DNA from: JBFWMG01 sp050251715
GTDB lineage: Bacteria; Desulfobacterota; Desulfovibrionia; Desulfovibrionales; Desulfovibrionaceae
NCBI GenBank assembly: GCA_050251715.1
Contig: JBFWMG010000012.1
Location: 35,289 to 99,288, forward strand
Direction: 5' to 3'
Length of the DNA: 64,000 nt
Positions 16,420 through 24,731 of this stretch are shown piece after piece. Within the stretch, counting starts at the first letter, position 1. The number at the start of each line of letters is the position of its first letter. Below the pieces are notes generated by a model, which saw nothing but the letters and a program-made list of their open reading frames with translations, ran no database searches and had not been told where the DNA came from. Made by a program: the position numbers and the translations under genes.

Positions 16420-18999
16420 CTATGTTGTGATGGCGACCATAGCCCCCACCTCAACCGCCACGGGCGTATAAATATCCACGTCCAACTCGGGGACATGCAA
16501 CGATATGATCAGGGAATACCGGGCCTGTCTGTCCCAGCAGTTCAGCCAGGCCCGCTCCCGCCACCAGCCGATGACCGGATAGACCCCAACGAGATTGCAC
16601 ATTGCCAACGCTGCCGCTGAACCTGTCCAGATGTCCGAATGGATGGAACCGCGTGACCGACCGATGGAACCTATCCGCCATCTGTCGCTACGGCTTGAGG
16701 TCTCCGCCTTCTCACCATCCTCCCTGGCCGCTTTATTCAGACGCTTCTCAAACTCTTCCCGGCTTTCTCCGGGACTGTTCAGGTCGAACCGTAGGGCGTG
16801 CGAGGGGTAGCGGTAACGGTCTTTCCATCCCACTTCGCCTGGACCGGGCTCAATAAAGTAGGACAAGGTGACGCGCAACGTCACATCTGTTTCACCCAAA
16901 CCCTGCAAGACATCCGTGGGCCACGGAAGCGCATGCAGGTGCATGTCCTTTGTGCCCAGTCCGCTTGCCCCCTCTTTTCGGTCGAAGGGTTGCAGCGTCT
17001 CTTGAGCGATAAGAGTGAGGCTGTTGTTCGCGCACCACATCGCTCGTTGCAGGTCCGGGACGCCATACCCGCAAATTCTGAGCAGTTGGGCATAGTCCGT
17101 CTTACTTCCTTCCCCCAAGAACATAGCCTTCATCGGCTCGGTCCAATCCGCCGAATGAACCATGAGACCCCGCACGGTCTCGGGCCAGGCCTGCGGATAC
17201 AAGGTTTGAATCCTCGCCGCCATCCATGCCGCCTGGGCCGCAGCCGCGCTCGTGGCGTTGATGGTGTCGAACTGGCGCAGGGCGGGCTCGTGGCTGGTGG
17301 AAAGCAGGTCCGTGTCGTCGCAGGCCGCGCACAACCCGTAGCCGTCCCGGACCACGTTGCCGCCCTCCATGAGGATGTCCGGCTTGGCTGGCCATTTCTT
17401 GCCATCCCAGATCAAAGACGTGGTGCTGAACGGGGAAAGCCCGCCGCTGGGGGCCACGGGTGTGCAACCGGCCATGTCCGGGTCGGAAAGAAAAGTCTTC
17501 TCTGTATACGCTCCCACGGCCAGGGCGTTCCAGGACTGCGCCGGGTCATGAACCGAACGGGACAAATTACTGTCCGCATAGTCTTTCCAGTCGTTCGGAT
17601 TATCCACATTGCCAGCGGAAACGATTATCAGCCGCTTGGAATCCTCGCCCGCGCGCGCCGCGCCGGGGTCGGCCGCGCCGGGGGCAAGCTGCCCGATGTC
17701 CTGTCCCGCAGCCAGGGCGTCCAGGGCGGCGGACCAGGACGTCGGCCGTCCGTAGTCGCGGCCGTTCTCCGCAGTCACGGCCAGGCAGAGCACGTGCTTG
17801 CGCCTGGGAGCCTGGATTTCGACCCGGCTTGCGGCCTGGGAGGTGACGTATCCATACAGTTCGGGATCGTTATTGCCGTTCGGGGGCAGGATTTTCACGG
17901 ACTCCAGGCAATGGGCGACATGCACGATCCCGCCGCCCTCCAAGGCCTGCTGGAGGTTGCCGTACCCGGCAAGGCCGCACATGAGGGTGCCGTGCTTGTC
18001 GTGGTCATGAACGCCCCATGCCGGATCACAGGAGTGGCGGTCCGCATCGGCCAGAAGAGGGGCGAGTAGCATGTGCCCGTTGTTGGCCCCGGTGTCCAGG
18101 ACGCTGACCGCGACATCCGGCTCGGGGACGACTTCCAGCCTGTCCCGCAGGCTTTCCGCCCAATCCACTTGGTCCGCGTTGGCTGATTCGGTCCAGAAAA
18201 CGGCCGCCTCCTTGGCCCGCCGGAACTCGGCCAGGTGGTCGCTGGCGGCAAGAAGTTGGCCAAGCTGGTCGCGGTCGGCATTCACCAGCACAACAGTTCG
18301 CTCGGGGAACCGCAGCGCCCCTGCCTGAACGGGGATGTTCAGGTCACGCGCGGTATTCCTGAATCCGGCCTCCACCTCGGGGTCGCCCCCCATGAGCCAC
18401 ACTTCACAGACCACGGGCTCTTGCCCAGGGCACAGGCTCGGGTCGTCCGTCCAAAGGGCTCCGGTCAAGGCAATGTGGATGTCCTCAATGCCTTCAATCA
18501 AATCTTTGTTTTTCGCCTTGCCCGGCTTGGCTTCCTCTTCCGGATTCACAGGCTGCTGCGGCTTCACTTCCTCCTCAGCATACTGCCGGATTTTTTCAAG
18601 GAAAAACCCTTCTTGCCCGCTTGGGATATAGACTGTCGCCCTGGTGGCCGTCACCGCCCCTTCCCTGTCGAGAGGTGCCAAGACAGCAACTGTCCGAATG
18701 TTCGCCAAGCGAATCCCCTTCGGAAGATTTTCAAGACTCTTCGTCTTCAGGTCGCAACCCGGCGCGCTTTCAAATTCCAGATAGGTCCCATGCCGTGTGG
18801 GAACGGCCACGGCGGTTCGGGCCTCTTGCTCCTGTCCGGCCTGCGCCCAGGCATGCTCAAGCCTGCTCTTGATGTAGTCGCTGTGCCGCTCGCGATCACG
18901 GGGCGGAAAGGTCGGTGGCTTGCCCCGGGTTCCGAGGCTGGTGAATGGCGTGGTGTCGGCTGAACCGGCGAGGAAGATGTGTTTTTTGTCTGCGGTCAT
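16420..18999 (-). CDS. Subtilisin-like (S8) protease coupled to an AAA+ ATPase
   Basis: An 859-residue protein with no signal peptide, so probably cytoplasmic. The S8 triad is visible: Asp302 in VSVLDTGANNGHM, His336 in HDKHGTLMCGLAGYG, Ser584 in NATSAAAAQAAWMAARI, with oxyanion Asn464 in VSAGNVDN. The ~290 residues ahead of the protease (with an acidic linker ~140-165) resemble nothing I know, nor do the ~200 after it. Its ATG overlaps the AAA gene stop by 4 bases (ATGA), so the two are translated together. Such dyads are thought to be stress or conflict (defence) modules; that role is inference. Confidence 0.85.
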   Translation of the reverse strand: MTADKKHIFLAGSADTTPFTSLGTRGKPPTFPPRDRERHSDYIKSRLEHAWAQAGQEQEARTAVAVPTRHGTYLEFESAPGCDLKTKSLENLPKGIRLANIRTVAVLAPLDREGAVTATRATVYIPSGQEGFFLEKIRQYAEEEVKPQQPVNPEEEAKPGKAKNKDLIEGIEDIHIALTGALWTDDPSLCPGQEPVVCEVWLMGGDPEVEAGFRNTARDLNIPVQAGALRFPERTVVLVNADRDQLGQLLAASDHLAEFRRAKEAAVFWTESANADQVDWAESLRDRLEVVPEPDVAVSVLDTGANNGHMLLAPLLADADRHSCDPAWGVHDHDKHGTLMCGLAGYGNLQQALEGGGIVHVAHCLESVKILPPNGNNDPELYGYVTSQAASRVEIQAPRRKHVLCLAVTAENGRDYGRPTSWSAALDALAAGQDIGQLAPGAADPGAARAGEDSKRLIIVSAGNVDNPNDWKDYADSNLSRSVHDPAQSWNALAVGAYTEKTFLSDPDMAGCTPVAPSGGLSPFSTTSLIWDGKKWPAKPDILMEGGNVVRDGYGLCAACDDTDLLSTSHEPALRQFDTINATSAAAAQAAWMAARIQTLYPQAWPETVRGLMVHSADWTEPMKAMFLGEGSKTDYAQLLRICGYGVPDLQRAMWCANNSLTLIAQETLQPFDRKEGASGLGTKDMHLHALPWPTDVLQGLGETDVTLRVTLSYFIEPGPGEVGWKDRYRYPSHALRFDLNSPGESREEFEKRLNKAAREDGEKAETSSRSDRWRIGSIGRSRGSIHSDIWTGSAAALAMCNLVGVYPVIGWWRERAWLNCWDRQARYSLIISLHVPELDVDIYTPVAVEVGAMVAITT

Positions 19000-19973
19000 G
19001 CTCGCGTCGGGGTGCTGGATTGTCCGTAGGCGGAACGACGCTCCATGAGCATGGTCTTCAGGGAGGTCGCGGTGACTGTCTTCCTGTCGGACAATATAGC
19101 ACCCTTTATCGCATCATCGCAAGCCTGGCCCACCTCGGCATGGCTGAGGCCCCTGGCGGCCTTGGCGAGCTCGGCCTGGGACAATTTTCTTGGGCGGAAC
19201 TGGCCAAGCCGATTCTCGATAAGGCTCTGCACCTCATCGAGCGTGGGCAGGCCGTAGTACAGGATGTCGTCGAAACGGCGGAAAAGGGCCTGGTCCAGGA
19301 TGGAGGCGTTGTTGGTGGCCGCAACGATGAGGCTTTCCGAGTCGTCCTGTTCGATGAGTTGCAGGAAGGTGTTCAGGACACGCCGCATCTCGCCGACATC
19401 GTTGCTCCGGCCACGCTCCGCGCCGATGGCGTCGAACTCGTCGAAAAGATACACGCCCCGCTGCGCCCGGATGATGTCGAAAATCTGCCGCAGTTTGGCG
19501 CTGGTTTCGCCCATAAACTTGGTCACAAGCTTGTCCATGAGGATGGTGTACAGCGGAAGCTTCAGCTCCCCGGCCAGGACGGAGGCGGTCATGGTCTTGC
19601 CCGTTCCGGGCGGCCCGGCGAGTAATATCTTGCGCCTGTTGCCAAGGCCGTGTTTGCGCAATTTTTCCTGCTGCCGGTGTTCTCGGATGACCCGACGGAT
19701 ACGCTCGCGCTTCTCGTCGGGCAGGATAATGTCCGAGGCTCGGGTGGATGGGGTGGCAGCCAGAACGAGGTCCGAAAACTCGCGGTTGAAGGGAATGACT
19801 TTCCTGGGGACGGACCTGGCCTTGTCCACAAGCTCGCGGATATCCTGGGCCGTGGCGGGGTGCCCCTGCTTGGCCTCATGCGCGGCCACTTGCAGAGCGA
19901 TGGCGAAAAAACGTTCCCGGTCGTTGTCGCAATGCGACCGGATCATTGATTTGATATGCTCTGCGGTTGCCAT
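18996..19973 (-). CDS. AAA+ ATPase, partner of the S8 protease
   Basis: A 325-residue protein: a helical N-terminus (1-80), then one AAA+ domain of classical (FtsH/spastin-like) type. Walker A GPPGTGKT is at 120-127, Walker B VYLFDEFDAIG at 174-184, sensor 1 in AATNN (~219-222), and arginine-finger candidates are Arg232/233 in FRRFDD. A C-terminal lid helix bundle follows. AGGAG precedes ATG 19973. It is first gene of the pair; it may unfold or sense a target for the protease. The 168 bases upstream are AT-rich. Confidence 0.88.
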   Translation of the reverse strand: MATAEHIKSMIRSHCDNDRERFFAIALQVAAHEAKQGHPATAQDIRELVDKARSVPRKVIPFNREFSDLVLAATPSTRASDIILPDEKRERIRRVIREHRQQEKLRKHGLGNRRKILLAGPPGTGKTMTASVLAGELKLPLYTILMDKLVTKFMGETSAKLRQIFDIIRAQRGVYLFDEFDAIGAERGRSNDVGEMRRVLNTFLQLIEQDDSESLIVAATNNASILDQALFRRFDDILYYGLPTLDEVQSLIENRLGQFRPRKLSQAELAKAARGLSHAEVGQACDDAIKGAILSDRKTVTATSLKTMLMERRSAYGQSSTPTRA

Positions 19974-20141
19974 GGCCGTCTCCTAGTATTTAAAATTACC
20001 ATGGGAAATGCATTTTTTCTACCACATTTTGCTCGGTGCTCCGTGCAAGACATACCTAACCATTCAAATTAATAACCTTAACCAGAGAGGTTGAGACTTT
20101 TTCAGATTGTACAGCATGTTCTATATAGTATGAACTACTTT
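19974..20141. promoter_or_regulatory. AT-rich region upstream of the AAA/subtilase pair
   Basis: A clearly AT-rich island in GC-rich DNA, as expected for the promoter of an acquired module. It contains an imperfect palindrome GTTC...GAAC around the TACTATATAG stretch near 20110-20132 (plus strand TTCTATATAGTATGAAC) that could be an operator. It also takes the 3' end of the EamA gene transcript. No flanking direct repeat is seen. Confidence 0.4.
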
Positions 20142-21023
20142 TCAACAATTCCCCCCGCACACCCGCGCCACGCGCCGCCCCTCCCACATCATGATGCCCA
20201 CGCCCGCCAGGACCAGCGCGCCGCCCAGGTAGCCGACCAGGCTGAAATATTCGCCCCACCACACAAAGGCCATGACCGCCGCGATGACCGGTTCCAGGTT
20301 GGCCACCACGGCCACGCGCGTGGCCGCCAGGCGCTTGAGCGCCGCACAGTAAAACATGTACGCGCCGTAGGTGGTGAACAGCCCCATGAACACGAACACC
20401 AGCCACATCCCCACCGGGCGCGGCTGGAAATGCACCCACGGCAACATGCACACCGCGCCCACGGGCAGGATGTAGAAATACAGCGTGGCCGCCGAATATG
20501 AGCCCAAATACTTTTTGCCAAAAATATAATGCAAGGCATAGGTGAAGCCGGACACCATGCCAAAAAACACGCCCCAGGCCGACGTGCCGTGAGGCAAGCC
20601 ACCGCCGCTGCCCAGGCTGACCAGCGCCGCGCCCGCCATGGCCGTGACCAGCGCGGCCAGCTTGCCCGCGCTGAGCACCTCGCCGAACACCAGCCGCGAC
20701 AAGATCGCCACCCACGCGGGCGCGGTGTACAGCAGAATGGACGCCAGCGCCGCGCCGCCCTCCTTGACCGCCACCTGATACGACCCGAAAAACACCGCCA
20801 CGCCCACCACGCCGAACATGGCAAACACGCCCGCGTCGCGGGGCCTTGCCTTATATGCGCCCGTGGCGATACAATGGACCCCAAAAAAAAGCGCGCCAAA
20901 CGCCGCGCGCCAAAAAGCCACCTCCAGCGGCTCCGCCCCGGCGGCAAAGGCGAACTTTGCCACCGGCCCAATGAGCCCCCACAACAGGGCCGCCATGAAC
21001 ACGCACAAATATCCTTGCAGCAT
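20142..21023 (-). CDS. EamA/DMT-family transporter (second of three)
   Basis: A 293-residue, ten-helix membrane protein with two EamA repeats (AALLWGLIGPVAKFAF at the start; GEYFSLVGYLGGALVLAGV at the end). The substrate is unknown. The start at 21023 has a GAGCGTG upstream, a modest ribosome site. The C-terminus is Cys/Arg-rich (RVARVCGGNC). Confidence 0.86.
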   Translation of the reverse strand: MLQGYLCVFMAALLWGLIGPVAKFAFAAGAEPLEVAFWRAAFGALFFGVHCIATGAYKARPRDAGVFAMFGVVGVAVFFGSYQVAVKEGGAALASILLYTAPAWVAILSRLVFGEVLSAGKLAALVTAMAGAALVSLGSGGGLPHGTSAWGVFFGMVSGFTYALHYIFGKKYLGSYSAATLYFYILPVGAVCMLPWVHFQPRPVGMWLVFVFMGLFTTYGAYMFYCAALKRLAATRVAVVANLEPVIAAVMAFVWWGEYFSLVGYLGGALVLAGVGIMMWEGRRVARVCGGNC

Positions 21024-21314
21024 GCACGCTCCTCATATCGCATCGCAAACCGAATCAGGGCGTTCTATGCGAAGCGCCGCCATTTGTCAGCGTCCGGCGG
21101 CGGAGTATTTTCCCGCCTCCGCGCGCCGTGCCCGCCCTTCCGGGCCGCGCGCGCCCGCCCCCATCCACCAACAAAACGCTTGCAAACCCAGAAAAAACGG
21201 TCTACCGCACCTTTCGCCCCATAGTCTCAGGGGCGCGAAAGACGTAAACGGCTCGTTCCGCAACGGCCTCGCCGTCCGGCCCCGCCGTTGGCGTGGCCGC
21301 GCTTATAACTTCGA

Positions 21315-21339
21315 GCATAAAATGATACCCATTTTATGC
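21315..21339. promoter_or_regulatory. 10-bp perfect hairpin in the typA leader
   Basis: GCATAAAATG (21315-21324) / CATTTTATGC (21330-21339), AT-rich, about 80 bases before the typA start. It may be an operator or a leader RNA structure. The rest of the 397-base gap (21024-21420) shows no gene. Confidence 0.6.
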
Positions 21340-21420
21340 ATTCAACAAGATCCATAGAGTGCATGCGCGACCGCACGGCACGAACCGCATCCAACCCCCT
21401 CAAAAGAACAGGACACTCCC

Positions 21421-23280
21421 ATGACCCAGTTGGTTTCCAATAATTTACTGCGTAATATCGCCATCATCGCCCACGTTGACCACGGCAAGACCACCCTGGT
21501 GGACGGCCTGTTCAAGCAATCCGGCACGTTCCGCGAGGGCCAGGTGGTGGACGACCGCATCATGGACTCCATGGATCTGGAGCGCGAACGCGGCATCACC
21601 ATTGCGGCCAAGAACTGCGCCGTGAACTGGAAGGGCGTCAAGATCAACATCATCGACACCCCTGGCCACGCCGACTTCGGCGGCGAGGTGGAGCGGTCCC
21701 TGTCCATGGCCGACGGCGCCATCCTGCTGGTGGACGCGGCGGAAGGCCCGCTGCCCCAGACACGGTTCGTGCTCAAGAAGGCGCTGGACCGCGGCCTGAC
21801 CATCATCGTGGTCATCAACAAGATCGACCGCAAGGACGCGCGGGCCGAGGAAGTGCTCAACGAGGTCTTTGACCTGTTCATCGACCTGGACGCCTCGGAA
21901 GAGCAACTCGAATTCCCCCTGCTCTACGCCATTGGCCGCGACGGCATTGCCCAGCGCACCCTGGAGGAACACGGCGAAAACCTGCACGTGCTGCTGGACA
22001 CCGTGCTGGAAAAGGTGCCCGCCCCCACCTATGACGCCACCCAGCCCTTCCAGATGCTGGTGTCCGACTTAAGCTACTCCGACTATCTGGGCCGGTTGGC
22101 CATCGGCAAGGTGTTCAACGGCGAGGCGCACCAGCAGGAATCCCTGGTCTGCATCGGCGAGGGCGGCGAAACCATGTCCCTGAAGGTGACCAAGCTCCAG
22201 ACCTACGAGGGCGTGCGCCTTGTGGAGGCGACCACCGTGCGCGCGGGCGACATCGCGGTGCTGTCCGGCATCGAGGACGTGGTCATCGGCGACACCATCT
22301 GCACCAAGGAAGACCCCAAGGCGCTCAAACGCATCACCGTGGACGAACCCACCGTGTCCATGCGCTTTGCCATCAACACCTCCCCCCTGGCGGGCCGCGA
22401 GGGCAAGCTGGTGCAGTCGCGCAAGATCCGCGAGCGGCTGATGAAGGAAACCCTGCTCAACGTGGCCATCAAGGTCGAGGAGACCGAGGAGCGCGACGCG
22501 TTCCTGGTCAAGGGCCGGGGCGAGTTCCAGATGGCCATTCTGGTGGAAACCATGCGCCGCGAGGGCTTTGAGCTGGGCGTGGGCCGCCCCGAGGTCATCT
22601 ACAAGAAGGAAAACGGCAAGCTGACCGAGCCCATGGAGCACCTGTTCGTGGACTGCGACGAGGCGTTCCTGGGCGTGGTCACCGAAAAGCTGTCCACGCG
22701 CAAGGGCCGCATGACCAACATGGTCAACCACGGCACGGGCCGCGTGCGCATCGAATTTTCCGTGCCCTCGCGCGGCCTCATCGGCTACCGCGACGAGTTT
22801 CTCACCGACACCAAGGGCACCGGCATCATGAACTCCATGTTCGCGGGCTATGGCGAATACCGGGGCGATTTCCCCACCCGGTTCACCGGCTCCATGGTGG
22901 CCGACCGCTCCGGCAACGCCGTGGCCTACGCCATCTTCAACCTGGAGCCGCGCGGCCACATGTTCATCACCCCCGGCGACCCCATGTATGAGGGGCTGAT
23001 CGTGGGCGAGCACAACCGGGACAACGACATCGACGTGAACCCGTGCAAGGAAAAGAAGCTGTCCAACATGCGCGCCTCGGGCAAGGACGAAGCCGTCACC
23101 CTGACCCCGGTGATGCCCATGACCCTGGAACGCGCCCTGCACTTCATCCGCGAGGACGAGCTGGTGGAAGTGACCCCGCTGTCCATCCGCCTGCGCAAGG
23201 CCGAACTGACCCAGGCCAAGCGCCACCAGATGCTCGGCGCAAAAAAAAAGATAGCCTTGCCCGGTAAGGGACCGCAATAG
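21421..23280 (+). CDS. typA: Ribosome-associated GTPase TypA/BipA
   Basis: A 619-residue translational GTPase. G1 is AHVDHGKTT (17-25); switch II DTPGHADFGGEVER; G4 NKIDRKDA. C-terminal BipA-specific parts include NHGTGRVRIEFSVPSRGLIG and VGEHNRDNDIDVNPCKEKKLSN. The family assists ribosome assembly and stress or cold growth. GGACACTCCC is all that precedes the ATG, so the ribosome site is weak. Confidence 0.97.
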   Translation: MTQLVSNNLLRNIAIIAHVDHGKTTLVDGLFKQSGTFREGQVVDDRIMDSMDLERERGITIAAKNCAVNWKGVKINIIDTPGHADFGGEVERSLSMADGAILLVDAAEGPLPQTRFVLKKALDRGLTIIVVINKIDRKDARAEEVLNEVFDLFIDLDASEEQLEFPLLYAIGRDGIAQRTLEEHGENLHVLLDTVLEKVPAPTYDATQPFQMLVSDLSYSDYLGRLAIGKVFNGEAHQQESLVCIGEGGETMSLKVTKLQTYEGVRLVEATTVRAGDIAVLSGIEDVVIGDTICTKEDPKALKRITVDEPTVSMRFAINTSPLAGREGKLVQSRKIRERLMKETLLNVAIKVEETEERDAFLVKGRGEFQMAILVETMRREGFELGVGRPEVIYKKENGKLTEPMEHLFVDCDEAFLGVVTEKLSTRKGRMTNMVNHGTGRVRIEFSVPSRGLIGYRDEFLTDTKGTGIMNSMFAGYGEYRGDFPTRFTGSMVADRSGNAVAYAIFNLEPRGHMFITPGDPMYEGLIVGEHNRDNDIDVNPCKEKKLSNMRASGKDEAVTLTPVMPMTLERALHFIREDELVEVTPLSIRLRKAELTQAKRHQMLGAKKKIALPGKGPQ

Positions 23281-23340
23281 GCGCCCCGCGCCGCCCAAGG
23301 GAACCGCGCCCGCGCTGACAGCCGGGCGCGACACGCCGCC

Positions 23341-24663
23341 ATGGCCACGACCGACACGCCACACGCGCTCATCCTCGGAGCCGGAGCCTCGGGGCTGGTG
23401 GCCGCGCTGGAAGCGGCGCGGCGCGGGCGGGCGGTCACGGTCATCGACAGCGGGGCCAAACCCGCCCGCAAGGTACGCATCGCGGGCGGCGGCAAGTGCA
23501 ACTTCACCAACCGTGACGTGGGCGCGGACAACTATGTCTGCGCCAACCCCCATTTCCCCAAATCCGCCTTGGCCCGCTTTGGCCCGCAGGACATGCTGGA
23601 CCGCGTGGCCGCGTGGGGCATCGCCGTGGAGGAACGCGACCATGGCCGCCTGTTCTGCCAGGACGCGGCGGGCGCGCTGGCGGGCGCGCTCATCCACGAC
23701 TGCCGCCGCGCGGGCGTGGCCTTTGCCACCGGCTGCACGGTGCGCCAGGCCATGAAGGACGGGGAGGATTTCGTGGTGCACACGGACCAGGGAACCTTCC
23801 GCGCCCCGGCCCTGCTGGTGGCGCTGGGCGGCCCGGCCTGGCCGCAGGCCGGGGCCACGGACACGGGCCATGCGCTGGCCAAGGGGTTTGGCCTGCCCAT
23901 CATCGCCCCGCGCCCCGCCCTTGCGCCGCTGCTGTTCCCCACGCAGCGCTGCGCCGCGCCCAAACAATCCGGCGGCTCCTCAAAAAACACAGCCGCCCGC
24001 AAGGGCTCCGGCCCTGCTGCGCACACCGCGCGGCCCGGCGCGGCATCCTCACCCGGAGCGCCAGCCGCCTCGCCCGCCGCCACGTGGGCCATGGGCGGGC
24101 TGTCCGGCATCTCGCTCACGGTGGCCGCGTCCTGCGCTGGCCGCACCTTTACCGATGAGCTGCTGTTCACCCACACCGGCCTGTCCGGCCCGGCGGCGCT
24201 GCAACTTTCGCTCTACTGGTGCGCGGGCGAGGGCATTGTGCTGGACCTGCTGCCCGGCCAGGACATCGCCGCCCGCCTCGCCCCCTTGCGCCAGGGCAAG
24301 AGCGGCAACACGCTGGTCAAGAACCTGCTGCCCCGCCTGCTGCCCGCGCGGCTGGCCGAGGCCGTGTGCCCGCCCGCGCTGGCCGACACGCCCATTGCCC
24401 AGATCCCGGCCCGCGACATGGCCGCCCTGGCCGATGCGCTCCACCGCCTCACCCTCACCCCCAGCCGCACCGAGGGCTTTCGCAAGGCCGAGGTCACGGC
24501 GGGCGGCGTGGACACCGCCGCGCTGTCCTCGCGCACCATGGAAGCCTCCGCCGTACAGGGCCTGTTCTTTTCCGGCGAGGTGCTGGACGTGACCGGCCAA
24601 CTGGGCGGCTACAACCTGCACTGGGCCTGGGCGTCAGGCTGGGCCGCAGGCCAAGCGCTGTAG
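23341..24663 (+). CDS. FAD-dependent oxidoreductase of the HI0933/YhiN family
   Basis: A 440-residue flavoprotein: N-terminal dinucleotide fold ILGAGASGLVAALEAARRGR (residues ~11-31), family motif ARKVRIAGGGKCNFTN (~42-57), and a C-terminal FSGEVLDVTGQLGGYNLHWAWASGW that closes the FAD site. The function of the family is unsettled. A low-complexity Ala/Pro/Ser insert of ~30 residues sits around 215-245. It follows typA by 60 bases and may be co-transcribed. Confidence 0.9.
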   Translation: MATTDTPHALILGAGASGLVAALEAARRGRAVTVIDSGAKPARKVRIAGGGKCNFTNRDVGADNYVCANPHFPKSALARFGPQDMLDRVAAWGIAVEERDHGRLFCQDAAGALAGALIHDCRRAGVAFATGCTVRQAMKDGEDFVVHTDQGTFRAPALLVALGGPAWPQAGATDTGHALAKGFGLPIIAPRPALAPLLFPTQRCAAPKQSGGSSKNTAARKGSGPAAHTARPGAASSPGAPAASPAATWAMGGLSGISLTVAASCAGRTFTDELLFTHTGLSGPAALQLSLYWCAGEGIVLDLLPGQDIAARLAPLRQGKSGNTLVKNLLPRLLPARLAEAVCPPALADTPIAQIPARDMAALADALHRLTLTPSRTEGFRKAEVTAGGVDTAALSSRTMEASAVQGLFFSGEVLDVTGQLGGYNLHWAWASGWAAGQAL

Positions 24664-24671
24664 GGCTCACG

Positions 24672-24706
24672 CAAAACAACCTCCAGGAGCACGCCCCCGG
24701 AGGTTG
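24672..24706 (-). terminator. Terminator of the first chemoreceptor gene
   Basis: CAACCTCC (24677-24684) / GGAGGTTG (24699-24706); on the minus strand a TTTTGC tail follows. Confidence 0.7.
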
Positions 24707-24731
24707 TCATGGCCGACCGCAGTCTTGCCGC

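Noticed and set aside
16386..20141. Direct repeats or a tRNA flanking the AAA/subtilase pair as island borders
   Set aside because: I compared the flanks by eye and found no matching repeat, integrase or tRNA.
21315..21339. typA leader hairpin as a fourth copy of the 89-bp repeat
   Set aside because: Shares only the TTATGCATT-like bases; arm sequences and length differ.
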